A stretch of 64,000 nucleotides of DNA from Lethocerus indicus (Eukaryota > Arthropoda > Insecta > Hemiptera > Belostomatidae), in contig JACDQD010000103.1 of the NCBI GenBank assembly GCA_019843655.1, forward strand, positions 3,720,001 to 3,784,000. Reading direction: 5' to 3'. Below, piece after piece: positions 51,683 to 62,000 of this stretch. A program made the translations under genes and the position numbers. The stretch's first letter is position 1, and every line of letters begins with the position of its first letter. Under the pieces are notes generated by a model. The model was given only the letters and a program-made list of their open reading frames with translations, had not been told where the DNA came from and ran no database searches.

Positions 51683-53532
51683 AGTATAAAACATCAACAT
51701 GGATTTACTCCCTGATGAAAGTTACATTTTAACACTGTGCCTTCATAGAATCTCTAGTGAAGAAACGGTCAATGCTAATTCTAAATCCCCAAAAATATAC
51801 ATTTCATAATTTTTATTTCCTAACACTACTTTTAATCATCTTGTGAACAGTTCTTGTTGTTTTCAGTTCAACTCGAGGAATATATTAACCTATAATTTCA
51901 CATTCGTATCCATTTGCGTTTGTAATCGACATGTAAATGTCGAATGACTTGAATTAATTTTTCACCGCTGAAAAATATTTTCCTTTCATAAAGAAACAAC
52001 GCTTGAAAAAAGCACCGAATCGATCGACGTCGGTTGAACAGGTAATGGACTGCCAAACGTTCATGTGTTCTTTAAGGGGAAAGCCATTACTGCCGTGGAA
52101 AAGCACTTCTCGAGAAAATACGTTCCCCGAAGAAAAGAATATCGGACTGAAAAATATGGCGGAAGTCTAATGCACAGTTTGCGATAAATATTTCAGTACT
52201 TGAGGTATCCACTAGGAATAATAATTCAATCTTGTATAGTAAGTTTAGGATTTAATCCTAATTTAATTGAACTCTAAAATCAAGGATGCCAAAAAGAACT
52301 ACATATAATTAGTCATATTTTGTATTAAAATCATGTGGAAAAATAAATTTCCGACCCTTATAACAGAATACGTAAGTAACATTTCAAAATTCACACTACA
52401 TATTATGAATGTGGTTCAGAAGCGTTTTTATCTCTGAATTTATTAATAATATAATATAACAAAAGATCAACAGTTCCTCCAGAACATCAAACAGATTATA
52501 GTTTTTGTATGCAGGTAGTTCCGGTTACAAAAGAAGGAATATAGTCAGGTGAACCTGTGTGATTAGATAAACTGTGAAGGCAGCACTAACACATCTGTAA
52601 GGGCTCGCAGCTGGTACATTCAAGAGCGACGGAATTGAACCGTTATGGGCGTTCAACTGTTGCATTACAGCCGCAAGTTAAAAGGTCGTTAATGAGCGAG
52701 ATGAGATGATAAGATATAAGTATCGTCCATTCGACTGAGCGACACGGGTCGAAGGCCCACAAAATTGGTGCCGGCGCAGTCGGGCTTGGGAATTTTTCGA
52801 TTCTCGCGCGAATAAACGAAACGGGTTAACTTTTTGTTTCTTTTTTTTTTGTAAACTGTGGCCGGCACGCATGACGGGACACGGGAACTGCATGCATCAT
52901 TAGCGAAGCTTGACATTACTTATTCCTGAGCTGGGCTGGGAACCGGTTGAGACCCCCCTTCAATAATACGGATATATCCCGGAAACAATGCTTAACTCTG
53001 AAAACTCTACAGTTACTGATCTGAAATGGTAAAATCATAAAATAAAATTCCGACATAAAAAATAGTCTTACGACGTAAACTAAATTAATACAGAAGAAGA
53101 TAATAATAAAAATATCTACACTTCTGCATACTAAATATTATGAGAATATTATATATAAAAATGTATGCAATGCAGTACGGTTTATACGCCAGAAAGCTAA
53201 AGCTGATTCTGATGAATGAATAATTAATTATTAATGCCATGTTGATAATAACAAACTAGTCTAGGTCCTGTCTAGCTCAAGACAAAATAACTGAGTAAAC
53301 TGAATGTTTCACAATTTCAAATCCCAATACTAATACATAAGGCACACACCCCTGAAGTATTGCCGGTGTCATATAATTTACAATCGGGATACCTTTCAAT
53401 ATATACTCGTGACTCTTGTAAAGGCCAGCCGCTGTTTATTTGTTATTCAACCTGTTGCGTAATTTTCTTATAATTTTATTTGCATTTAAAGTTTTCCGCG
53501 CAAATAAATTTCACAAATAAAAATCTTCGCAT

Positions 53533-53541
53533 TTGCATAAG
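53533..53541 (+). promoter_or_regulatory. Shared upstream motif TTGCATAAG
   Basis: TTGCATAAG lies 68 bp before the predicted start site of the 53624 gene; a related TTGCGTAA sits further up at 53455-53462. Confidence 0.45.
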
Positions 53542-53598
53542 CCGATGCGGTTGCGCACTTCAAATTTTATTCGTCGCCGCATAAAGAATAAGTGAGCA

Positions 53599-53603
53599 TC
53601 AGT
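53599..53603 (+). promoter_or_regulatory. TCAGT initiator without a good TATA box
   Basis: TCAGT places the start A at 53601, 23 nt before the ATG as in the 30878 gene. Only an AT-rich TTTTATT (53565-53571) sits near -33; unlike the other members there is no TATATA. Confidence 0.6.
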
Positions 53604-53623
53604 CGATCGTCGCCAACAGGAAG

Positions 53624-54139
53624 ATGAAGGTTGTATTGGTAGCGTTGATGCTGTTGGGGTTTGCGGCGGCCGAAACTGGTAAGGGGGGAGTGAAGATGCG
53701 ACAGAAGAGAGGACTGTTCGGGCTTCATCTCGGCCACGCCGGTGGATTCAGCTTCGGGTTAGGATCAGTGGGCGGATTCGGAGGCGCGGTACAATTCGGA
53801 GGAGGCAAAGTTCACACGGTAGCCGAAGCTCAACCCGTCGTTTTAGAGAGGTTCGTACCTTACCCGGTCGGTATACCCGTGCCGGAACCGTACCCGGTCT
53901 ATAAAACAGTACCAGTCCCATACCAGATCCCAAAGGAGAGGACCGTACTCGTTACCAAGACTGTCTCTGTTCCCGTCGAAAAGCATATACCCGTACCGGT
54001 TCCGATTCCAGTTAAAGTACCGGTACCAGTCGAACAGCCAATTCCGTTAGTGGTGGAGAAGCCTGCGCCAGTACACGGATTCGGATTGGGTGCAGCATTC
54101 AACGTTGGATTTGGCGGAAAATTTAAACACGGCATTTAA
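53624..54139 (+). CDS. Short VPV-repeat secreted cuticle-type protein, 171 aa
   Basis: Single-exon frame. Signal peptide at residues 1-17 (MKVVLVALMLLGFAAAE), propeptide ending RQKR at 26-29 before GLFG, the one member with a classic furin-type R-x-K-R. A short Gly/Phe segment follows to about 62. The family's TVTLTREVPVPYPV block is replaced by HTVAEAQPVVLERF, so the repeat begins directly at VPYPVGIPVPEPYPV. The array continues through VPVPYQIPKERTVLV, VTKTVSVPVEKHIPVPV and VPVPVEQPIP to about 150. It ends with a Gly/Phe tail (KFKHGI). No cysteines. It looks like a diverged, internally shortened paralogue. It lies 1.1 kb upstream of the 55240 gene on the same strand. Structural role inferred. 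Confidence 0.92.
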   Translation: MKVVLVALMLLGFAAAETGKGGVKMRQKRGLFGLHLGHAGGFSFGLGSVGGFGGAVQFGGGKVHTVAEAQPVVLERFVPYPVGIPVPEPYPVYKTVPVPYQIPKERTVLVTKTVSVPVEKHIPVPVPIPVKVPVPVEQPIPLVVEKPAPVHGFGLGAAFNVGFGGKFKHGI

Positions 54140-54209
54140 TCGAATTACTTTTTAAAACTGTTGAATGCTAATGTGTCTCGTTGGCCCATTGTTGCTGAAT
54201 TTTAATTCT

Positions 54210-54215
54210 AATAAA
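54210..54215 (+). terminator. Poly(A) signal AATAAA
   Basis: AATAAA 71 bases after the stop of the 53624 gene. Confidence 0.7.
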
Positions 54216-54219
54216 ATTT

Positions 54220-55130
54220 GTTTTATTTCACTGCAGTAACTCTTTCTTTCATTCCTGTTTCCTTTATTTAGACGCTCACGAACTGAAAAGGACATTGATA
54301 AAAATGTATATGTACTGACAAGTATATGGATAACGGAATAATTAAAATAGCGGAAATAGCTGAAAAATAGAAGTAAACGCACTGTAGGAGTTTTGTAACT
54401 TGAGAAGGTATCAGTTTCCACGCTTTAAAATGTGATTAAGTGAAAGGTATGCCGCGTCTAGGGCCCACCCGAAATGACATCGTGACTGTCCGTCCCATAC
54501 AACAGTCCGAATGTTCCACGTAATTATCTTGGGCTCGATTGTCTCGAAGAAAATAGACCCGATAGGATTTTCAATAGGCGAAGCGATGAGTCAATGAGAA
54601 GTAATCACAGATCCTCGTCCCTTTTCTAAGACAATCGACAATGCTGGTTTATTGTAAGCGGAGGCGTCACTCCGCCTCACGGGTCGTCACAAAGGTACGA
54701 TGACCGCTGGACATTGACTAGATTCACTGCAATTCTTTGACCAGTAGAATCAATCTTAGAACTTCATAGCTAGCATATTTTAATATTGATATTTTAGAAT
54801 AGTTCTTGTTCCCAGCATGAATTAGAGGTATTTCAATATGATTATGTCTTTGTACTTTGTAAATTTGATGTATAAAAAAATAGTAGCTTTAATTAATTAA
54901 TAGTTAGAAAATTAATAAAACCATTGTCGAAGAAGTTGTATATGCCAATATCTATTAATGTTAGGGATAAAATATCGTCAGAATGCTCACAGTAAATAAA
55001 ATGACCCTTCGTTTCCTTATGATACACTGCATTCGTTTATACAAATGAAACTGAAATCGAAAGGAACACACGTGAAAAATGGAAGCGTTTCTCTGAAAGG
55101 AGGAAATAATCCAACTTCCACCGACAGACA
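54220..55130. other. Spacer between two family genes
   Basis: Mostly AT-rich, with a slightly GC-richer middle at about 54440-54720. No coding frame is recognised. Its right end is the upstream region of the 55240 promoter. Confidence 0.45.
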
Positions 55131-55135
55131 ATGAA

Positions 55136-55144
55136 TTGCGTAAG
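55136..55144 (+). promoter_or_regulatory. Shared upstream motif TTGCGTAAG
   Basis: TTGCGTAAG begins 81 bp before the predicted start at 55217, the same distance as in the 45152 promoter. Confidence 0.5.
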
Positions 55145-55184
55145 CCGAGAAACGCTCCGCTGGCTGGTGTTATGAGGATAGGGG

Positions 55185-55219
55185 TATATAAACCAGATGA
55201 GCAAGTTACAGTCATCAGT
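55185..55219 (+). promoter_or_regulatory. Core promoter: TATA box and TCAGT initiator
   Basis: TATATAAA at 55185-55192 and TCAGT at 55215-55219; start A at 55217, 32 bp from TATA. The leader to the ATG at 55240 is 23 nt. Confidence 0.8.
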
Positions 55220-55239
55220 TGAGAAACACAAGAGGTACA

Positions 55240-56406
55240 ATGAAAACGGCTGCAGTGGCATTGTTGTTAGTGTTGGGCCTTGCGGCTGCCGAAGACAACA
55301 AGAATGTTGATGACAAAAAACAAGAAAAGAGAGGATTGGCAGGAGGGCTGTTCGGAGGGCACTATGGGCACGCAGGAGGAATAGGAGCGGGAGGATATGG
55401 CGGAGCGGTAGGATATGGAGGAGCGGCAGGATATGGAGGAGCAGGAGGATATGGAGGAGCAGGAGGATATGGAGGAGCAGGAGGATATGGTGGGGCAGGA
55501 GGATATGGAGGAGCAGGAGGTTATGGAGGAGCAGGAGGATATGGAGGAGCAGGAGGATATGGTGGGGCAGGAGGATATGGAGGAGCAGGAGGTTATGGAG
55601 GAGCAGGAGGATATGGAGGAGCAGGAGGATATGGAGGACTAGGAGGAGGATTCGGAGGTGGAGTCGGAGGTGGGCTTGGTGGAGGCATCGGAGGAGGGCA
55701 AATAAGTGCTGTAACAATTACCAGAGAGGTGGCTGTACCGTACCCGGTACAAATTGAGAGGCAGGTACCTGTCGCCGTCACCGTACCGGTCAGCCGTCCA
55801 GTCCCAGTCCCGGTCCCACAACCCGTCCCGGTACCCGTAGAGAGACACGTACCTTACCCCGTCGGTGTTCCCGTACCGCAGCCCTACCCCGTTGAGAAAG
55901 CAGTACCGGTACCGTACCACGTGCCGGTAGAAAGGCCCGTTCCCGTCCCGGTCGAGAAACCCGTCCCCGTCATCGTCACAAAAAATGTCCCCGTCCCTGT
56001 AGTAAGGACAGTTCCGGTCCCGGTTCACGTTCAGGTCGATATGCCCAGGCCGTACCCAGTTCACGTACCCGTCTCCAGGCCGTACCCGGTGCCTGTTGAT
56101 AAGCCCTATCCAGTCGCGGTCAAGGTCCCTGTCGACCGTCCTTATCCAGTCCCCGTCGCAAAGCCGTACCCGGTCCCAGTAGAAAAACCGGTACCGGTAC
56201 CAGTCGACAAGCCTTACCCGGTTCCGGTCCAAGTACCAGTACCGGTTCAACATCCAGTACCGGTCCTAGTGCAGAGGGCTGTTGCAGTGCCCGTTCTAGT
56301 CCCTGTTTATGGACACGGTTCATCGTCTACTGGCGGTTCGTCCTCCGGCGGTGCCTCGTCTGGTGTCGCCCATGGATATGGTCAAGGCAATGATGGCCAC
56401 CATTAG
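55240..56406 (+). CDS. VPV-repeat secreted cuticle-type protein with long GGYGGA tract, 388 aa
   Basis: Single-exon frame, the largest member. Signal peptide at 1-18 (MKTAAVALLLVLGLAAAE), charged propeptide ending EKR at 29-31 before GLAGG, then 14 hexapeptide units of the GGYGGA type at about 51-134 and a GLGGGFGGG-type linker. QISAVTITREVAVPYPV begins at about 154. Val-Pro repeats run to about 357, with VPYPVGVPVPQPYPVE, VPVPYHVPVERPVPV, VTKNVPVPV and RPYPVHVPV units. The tail is Ser/Gly/His-rich and ends GNDGHH. No cysteines. The start is the ATG at 55240; an upstream in-frame TTG at 55219 lies in the initiator and is ignored. The Gly-Tyr hexapeptides resemble those of sclerotised or elastic insect matrices, suggesting a cuticle role (inference). 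Confidence 0.94.
   Translation: MKTAAVALLLVLGLAAAEDNKNVDDKKQEKRGLAGGLFGGHYGHAGGIGAGGYGGAVGYGGAAGYGGAGGYGGAGGYGGAGGYGGAGGYGGAGGYGGAGGYGGAGGYGGAGGYGGAGGYGGAGGYGGAGGYGGLGGGFGGGVGGGLGGGIGGGQISAVTITREVAVPYPVQIERQVPVAVTVPVSRPVPVPVPQPVPVPVERHVPYPVGVPVPQPYPVEKAVPVPYHVPVERPVPVPVEKPVPVIVTKNVPVPVVRTVPVPVHVQVDMPRPYPVHVPVSRPYPVPVDKPYPVAVKVPVDRPYPVPVAKPYPVPVEKPVPVPVDKPYPVPVQVPVPVQHPVPVLVQRAVAVPVLVPVYGHGSSSTGGSSSGGASSGVAHGYGQGNDGHH
55391..55640 (+). repeat. 18-bp coding minisatellite (14 units) with 72-bp higher-order copy
   Basis: About 14 copies of an 18-bp unit (TATGGAGGAGCAGGAGGA type), each encoding six residues. A four-unit block of 72 bp, marked by a GGTGGGGCA variant at about 55489 and again at 55561 and by GGTTATGG units, is present twice in tandem. 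This points to recent expansion by unequal exchange or slippage. Confidence 0.9.
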
Positions 56407-56465
56407 TGATCTCTTTGATCAATAACGTACATATTATTTTGTAAATATATAAACCTAGTTATGGT

Positions 56466-56471
56466 AATAAA
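56466..56471 (+). terminator. Poly(A) signal AATAAA
   Basis: AATAAA 60 bases after the stop of the 55240 gene. Confidence 0.7.
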
Positions 56472-56474
56472 TAC

Positions 56475-57910
56475 ACATTTTTTATATTAATAATATCTCA
56501 TTTCATTCTGTTCCTTATGAAATAATTATTAGAAAATTAAATGATTACGTAATTATTACAACGTCATATTATAACAAACTATTTCTGTCACCTCTATCAT
56601 TGATCCTTGGTCGCAAACATGAAGATAACTGTGTCGCACAAAATATCTTTTTATTGCACACATGAACGTTTAATACAACGGAAATTAAAAAGTATTTCGT
56701 AGAGATTGTGTGTTCCTGACTGAATGTCATATTATATATACACAAAGGCATTTTATATATAGGCAAATTCTGGATAAATGATAAACCGAATTGTTACTAA
56801 TATAGTTTTACATAATACGCAAATATAGTAACAGATTCGAAACATTTCATCGGAACATTATTTTCATGTGTCACTTCCACTTGTTTATTTTTATATTCCT
56901 ATGAATTATGAAAATATTATAATGAATAAAACTAATAATAAATAATGCTTGTTTTATTTTCGCCTAAGTTAGGAGGTCTAATAAAACGGCAAAAAGAAAA
57001 GTTACCTTCTTAGCCTCTACTTATATATAAACATACTCTGAGTAGCTTTTAACCTCTGTCAATAAGATTAATTCCAATGCACAAAAGAGCTAGACATTTA
57101 ATTTGTAGTAAAAATGGATTTATTTGTATGTATTTAATTATATTTAATATGATAAATATTAATAAATTTTAAATATTGTAATTTTGTGAATATTATAAAA
57201 AGTTTTATAAGTATATGCCTCTATGTGTATATTTTCGACATAACACCATTCTAATCCTGCTTCACAATGCGGACGTGTAAATTCTTCTTTTAGGTTCATT
57301 TTTGTTAGCATATAATTCATTGTCCATAGACGTAATGTAATTATTTTACATTATACGTATGTTTTGTCATTAATTTAATAAACATATCGCTGCTATGGTC
57401 CTCACTAAACTAATAACGTTGTGTGGCGTATGTGCGTATTAATCTTACCGGTTTATTTCTCGAATTACAAATGGTAATTCAATTCCATAGACACTAGAAA
57501 TTTAGAGTCTCATATATTTAATATTCGTTGTCATGGCTTGCTGTTAATGTCTTCCATTGTTATGATCCAGATTACACAAACACTGAGTAGCAGGTACACC
57601 TTTAAAAGAATGATTTTTGTTACATTTTGAGGGCGATTAAAAATATAATGTGCAATATGTATGTAATATGAAATCAAGGAATATCATTCAATGAAATTGG
57701 TAGTTATCCCCAAATAGAAAATAGAAAAAAAAATAGAAAAAAGTGGTTCTTAATACTGTAATCTCTTAGTATGACAGACACAGTATACATGAGTAAAACG
57801 TTAAATGTATATTTAAGAATGAGAAATAAGTACCGACGTATTTAAGAATTCAATTTTAGAAGATTTATCTTAGGCCAGATTTACAAATTTCATAATTCTC
57901 ATCCGACGAT
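56475..57910. other. AT-rich spacer, nothing recognised
   Basis: Strongly AT-rich throughout, without the GC patches seen elsewhere. No coding frame or RNA gene is recognised. Confidence 0.5.
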
Positions 57911-57914
57911 AAAC

Positions 57915-57923
57915 TTGCATAAG
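57915..57923 (+). promoter_or_regulatory. Shared upstream motif TTGCATAAG
   Basis: TTGCATAAG starts 86 bp before the predicted start site of the 58024 gene. Confidence 0.45.
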
Positions 57924-57966
57924 ACAAACTGGACGCATGGGTGAACACCACTGCGATTTCATTCCC

Positions 57967-58003
57967 TATATATAGCACGAGCGAAACCACCGTCGTCATC
58001 AGT
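57967..58003 (+). promoter_or_regulatory. Core promoter: TATA box and TCAGT initiator
   Basis: TATATATAG begins at 57967 and TCAGT spans 57999-58003; start A at 58001, 34 bp from TATA. The leader to the ATG is 23 nt. Confidence 0.8.
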
Positions 58004-58023
58004 CGAAATCATCCCGCAGCAAG

Positions 58024-58958
58024 ATGAAGACGATTCTAATTGTGTTGTTAATGGTGGGCATGGCAGCTGCCGAAACCAAGAAAGTGGAGGAGAAGAAACA
58101 CGAGAAGAGAGGACTGTTCAGTAGCTGGTTCGGAGGACTCTTCGGGCATCACAGCAGCCATGCCACGAGCTACGCTCACGATTTCGATCATGGCAGTCAC
58201 GCATTGTCCGCAGGCCTGGGAAGCGGACTGGGAGGAGGTCACCACGTCAGCACCGTCACTCTGACCAAGGAGGTCCCCGTACCTTACCCGGTCACTGTCG
58301 AGAAGAAGGTACCGGTACCGGTATCCGTCCCCGTCGATCGCCCTGTACCAGTTCACATTCCAAAGCCGTACCCGGTCCCAGTCGAGAAGCACGTTCCTTA
58401 TCCCGTGGCAGTTCCTGTGCCCCAGCCATATCCCGTCGAGAAACCGGTACCCGTACCTTACCACGTTCCCGTCGAGAGGCCAGTGCCCTATCCGGTCGAC
58501 AAACCCGTACCGGTAATCGTCACTAAAACCGTACCGGTCCCAGTCGAGAAACACGTACCCGTCCCTGTCAAGGTCCCGGTCGACGTCCTGAGACCGTACC
58601 CGTCCACGTACCCGTCGACAAACCCTACCCGGTACCGGTCGAGAAGCCGTATCCCGTCCCGATCAAGGTCCCGGTCGACCGCCCTTACCCCGTCACCGTC
58701 CCCAAGCCCTACCCAGTGACCGTAGAGAAACCCGTCCCCTACCCGGTATCCAAGCCATACCCAGTTCCGGTCAAGGTCCCCGTCCCTGTTGAACAGCCTG
58801 TGCCTGTACTCATTCAGAAATCTGTGCCGATCCCTGTACCCGTCGTTTCGCACGGTTATGACTCTTCGTACGATAATGAAGTTTCATCTTTCGGCTCTTC
58901 CTTCGGTGAGGGACACGGCTTCGGCGACAGTCACGGATTCGGAGAACACCACTTTTGA
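58024..58958 (+). CDS. VPV-repeat secreted cuticle-type protein, frame broken by a one-base loss
   Basis: Residues 1-17 are a signal peptide (MKTILIVLLMVGMAAAE); the propeptide ends HEKR at 26-29 before GLFS. A Ser/His/Gly segment follows, then VSTVTLTKEVPVPYPV near 76 and Val-Pro repeats through VTKTVPVPVEKHVPVPV and VDVLRPYP. At 58599-58601 the run CCC stands where the 45152 gene has CCCC, and the frame shifts by one. The original frame then reads Ser/Arg/Pro nonsense to a TGA at 58717-58719. The shifted frame carries on with family sequence (VHVPVDKPYPVPVEKPYPV and further) to the stop at 58956-58958, with a Gly/His/Ser tail ending GEHHF. Unshifted, the protein would be about 311 residues. 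The downstream part keeps family sequence and has no other break, so the gene is either very recently disrupted or intact with a sequencing error. No cysteines. Confidence 0.88.
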
Positions 58959-58997
58959 TTTCGACCATGTAATCGAATAATCGATAATTATTTTTAT

Positions 58998-59003
58998 AAT
59001 AAA
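58998..59003 (+). terminator. Poly(A) signal AATAAA
   Basis: AATAAA 40 bases after the downstream stop at 58958, which supports that stop as the true gene end. Confidence 0.7.
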
Positions 59004-59009
59004 GGAATC

Positions 59010-62000
59010 TATTTGAAGTAATCGTAAGGTTCAATTAGTAACCCTTGAAACGAATTACCGAAATTCCCGTGTTGCATGCTACTAATCGCGTCCTTTCCGG
59101 CTCGCCAAAGTAAACTGAATTTGAGTTGCTTTAGCGACACCGGGCGGTAAATTTGCACTGGGCCTAAGCGACAAACGCAATTACCGGCTTGACAGGTGGC
59201 GGCAGTTAGCCGGCGGTCGAGCGCCCGCGTTTTTCATTTTGGCCGCCAACAAGATCAGTTAAAACTCGTTTAGGGCAATTTTGAAATGAATTAGGTAGAA
59301 TATTTTTGTAAGCTTTAATCTCTTTTTTCTTTGAAACAACCGTCATTATATTAAATTAAGGTATTCCGTTAATATATTTTAGAATTATGAATTATCGAAC
59401 GGAAATAAATTAGTGATGATTTATCCGACAGTTTAATGAAAAAAAATACGCCTGTTGATAGAATTCTACTGCCGCCAAAGGGAGAGGATGTTGTGTAGGT
59501 AATAGTCTAACACTGGGACACAGTACTTTATGGAATCAAGGAATGATCTCTCGCTATTCTCTGTCATTGATCCTTCTTGACTTCAACTTGTCCAATCATA
59601 AGTCCTTCGAACCATCATCATTAATGCTACCTGGTATGTTTCAAATCAATATAAAAAACATTTTTAACCTTGTTAACTTTTATTTCTACAAATTAATCAT
59701 TCCACTAAGGCGTTTATTATTATCTGAACTTTGTTTTGAACGATGTGTTTTCGCGGCATAAAAAGTCCTGACGTTAATTTTCAACACCACGACGGTATAG
59801 TATCTACCAGTGTAGTTTTATAGTAATCAATATAGAATCCGGCTACATTATTCTTTATGCCGGTTGGGTCTTTCTCCTCGGTTTATTGGCAAAAGTGACA
59901 AACGCAATTAGGCAAAGGTTGAGAGTGGTATAACGGGGGTGCGTGGGGTAGGGAACTGGACGGTGTAGGCCATGTGCCAGTGGGAGCCAGTTTCCCAGGA
60001 GGCTCGCCGAGTACACCCCGCCAGATTGGGACCGGCTATTTGATCGGATTACCGGTCGGCGTCGGCGGCGGCATATTGTCCTTCGACATCGATTCCGCCG
60101 CCGCCACCGCCCCCAGAGGTGCCCCCGCCCTGCCGAGCATTAATAAAAGCCGGTAGTGGGGCGGGGGCGGGGGCGGCGACGGATCCCGCTAATTGGCCAT
60201 GGGAAAAACGGCCGGCGGTGTTTGTTCGAGCCGGCGGAGGGAGATGTAAATCAAACAAGCCCCCCCCAACCCCTCCCGCCACCGTCCCCCTCACCAATTT
60301 GCGGATGTGCCCGGATCAGCACTTCTGGGCGCAAGCCTCGTTAGAAACTCGGCTTCTCCTTGGCGCCCACCCCTCCTCCGGGGCTGAGGCCGAAGGCGCG
60401 GGCTTTATTCCAATTACCGATAGGGGCTTATAATCCGTCACGATGGATTCGATCATTTTTCCGCCCAATCAGCAAGGGAAGAATGCAATCCAGATTTGTA
60501 AGGAGGTACGGCACCCGTGACTTATAAACTTTGATACTGGAATAAATTGGGTATTGGATCTCGTATCAGTAATGCATGCCTGTGTTTCATATTAAGCATC
60601 GATAAAATGTCTACGTACACACCAACGATTTGAAAATATTCAGGATGAGACACGAAAAATTGAAATGAATTCGCCCTACGAACAGTAAGCAGTCAAAGAT
60701 GCTTGGAATAGACCACTGATGCCCCCTACTAGCGTCCAAATCCCGCAACTTCGCAATAGGCCTGTTACACCAGAGTTAACTTTATCTAACCGGAGAATTG
60801 AGTAATTGCTAACGAGAAATAATTACCCGCTCCGCAATCAGTTGGGCCTCTGCAATCTTTTAGCGTAGCTGACGTAATTGCACCAGTTAACGATTCCTTT
60901 ACAAACTCTCACAAATTACCATTTTAAAAGTTGATTGCCACGATAGGATGAACACTATTTATGAGACTATCTAATTATTGTGCTGTTATGATAAATTACA
61001 TACATATTTAGTGTCCAACTATACTTGTTGCAACAGCGAAATATGATCAACACGTTGTAAATTTTGTACTGACAAGTACAGTATGCCGATTCCGAATGAA
61101 GCAGGTGGTTCAGATAGCTTTAAACTGGTATACTATAAAGACAGATAATAAATAGGATCGTGGAGCGGTCAGGTTTTAATATTTTAAAATGTAGGGATTT
61201 ATACTGATTAGGATACTCGAGGTATTTTTCAAGCCAGCCCTGAGGAATTAACTTTAACGTTGAGGAATTAAATTTAAATCCTGGCACGCACAGAGCCCGA
61301 AATCGGGAAGACCTCCCCCAACTAAGCTTTACATCTTATCTGGAATTAATTGTCGGATTTATGCAGCTCGGACCTTCTGGGGCAATAAGCCCGGAGGAGT
61401 GTGACCGGTGGCCGATAAACTTCTTTATTTAGGACGGGAAAGCGGGCGGAGGACTCTTCTCATCCGGCCATTGTCGGTGCCACCGGCCGTCTTAATAGAG
61501 AGGGCCGACAACGCTCGGGGGCGGAGGAGAGGATTTCGATAAAGTACTGGAAATTGAGAAATGTAAGCGGCTTAGCTGCCGGTCAAAGGCGGCCCTTCCC
61601 ATCTAATACATCTATATACGATGGAAACACAGTATTACAGTTAGGAGATTTAACAGTAGCGGAAGCGGAATGCTGTAATTTATAAACAAATTTGATATGT
61701 CCACGGTTTCGTATTTTCCTGGCTAGAGATGAAAATTTTCATTAAGACATTACACCTGTGTACCTTGAACGTAATTACCTGCGGGTGTATGTATTTTCTA
61801 CTCAATATATTCAGTTAACCATATCTATATGAACACACATATTAACCCAATTTTATGGGATGTATTTACATATATCATTGGCGTCCGCAAACACAGTGAT
61901 CGTGAAGGAGGATTTGAATGTTCTCATGAATTGAACGAAAAGAAAACAGCGGATGTTGGACGGTCCAATGTAATATGCGTCCAAAGATCCTCACGGATAT

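Larger units (their letters stand above)
48589..53450. other. Intergenic with GC-rich patches, no gene recognised
   Basis: GC-rich patches at about 48590-48720, 49180-49480, 49980-50230, 51050-51540 and 52720-52800; AT-rich between and from 52950 on. A 34-codon open stretch near 52609-52710 and a minus-strand frame at 48741-48995 carry no recognisable motif. No functional tRNA was found. Confidence 0.45.

Noticed and set aside
52600..52680. tRNA-like T-arm (CGGTTCAATTCCG on the minus strand)
   Set aside because: No acceptor stem pairs and there is too little room for an anticodon arm; not a tRNA. A remote pol III relic cannot be excluded.
55037..55717. 226-codon minus-strand frame of Leu/His repeats (HILLLLHIL type)
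   Set aside because: It is the antisense of the GGYGGA minisatellite plus the promoter region; low-complexity artefact.
60049..60433. Several overlapping Pro/Gly/Arg-rich frames in the GC patch near 60 kb
   Set aside because: Open on both strands and in more than one phase because stops are rare in GC-rich DNA; no domain.
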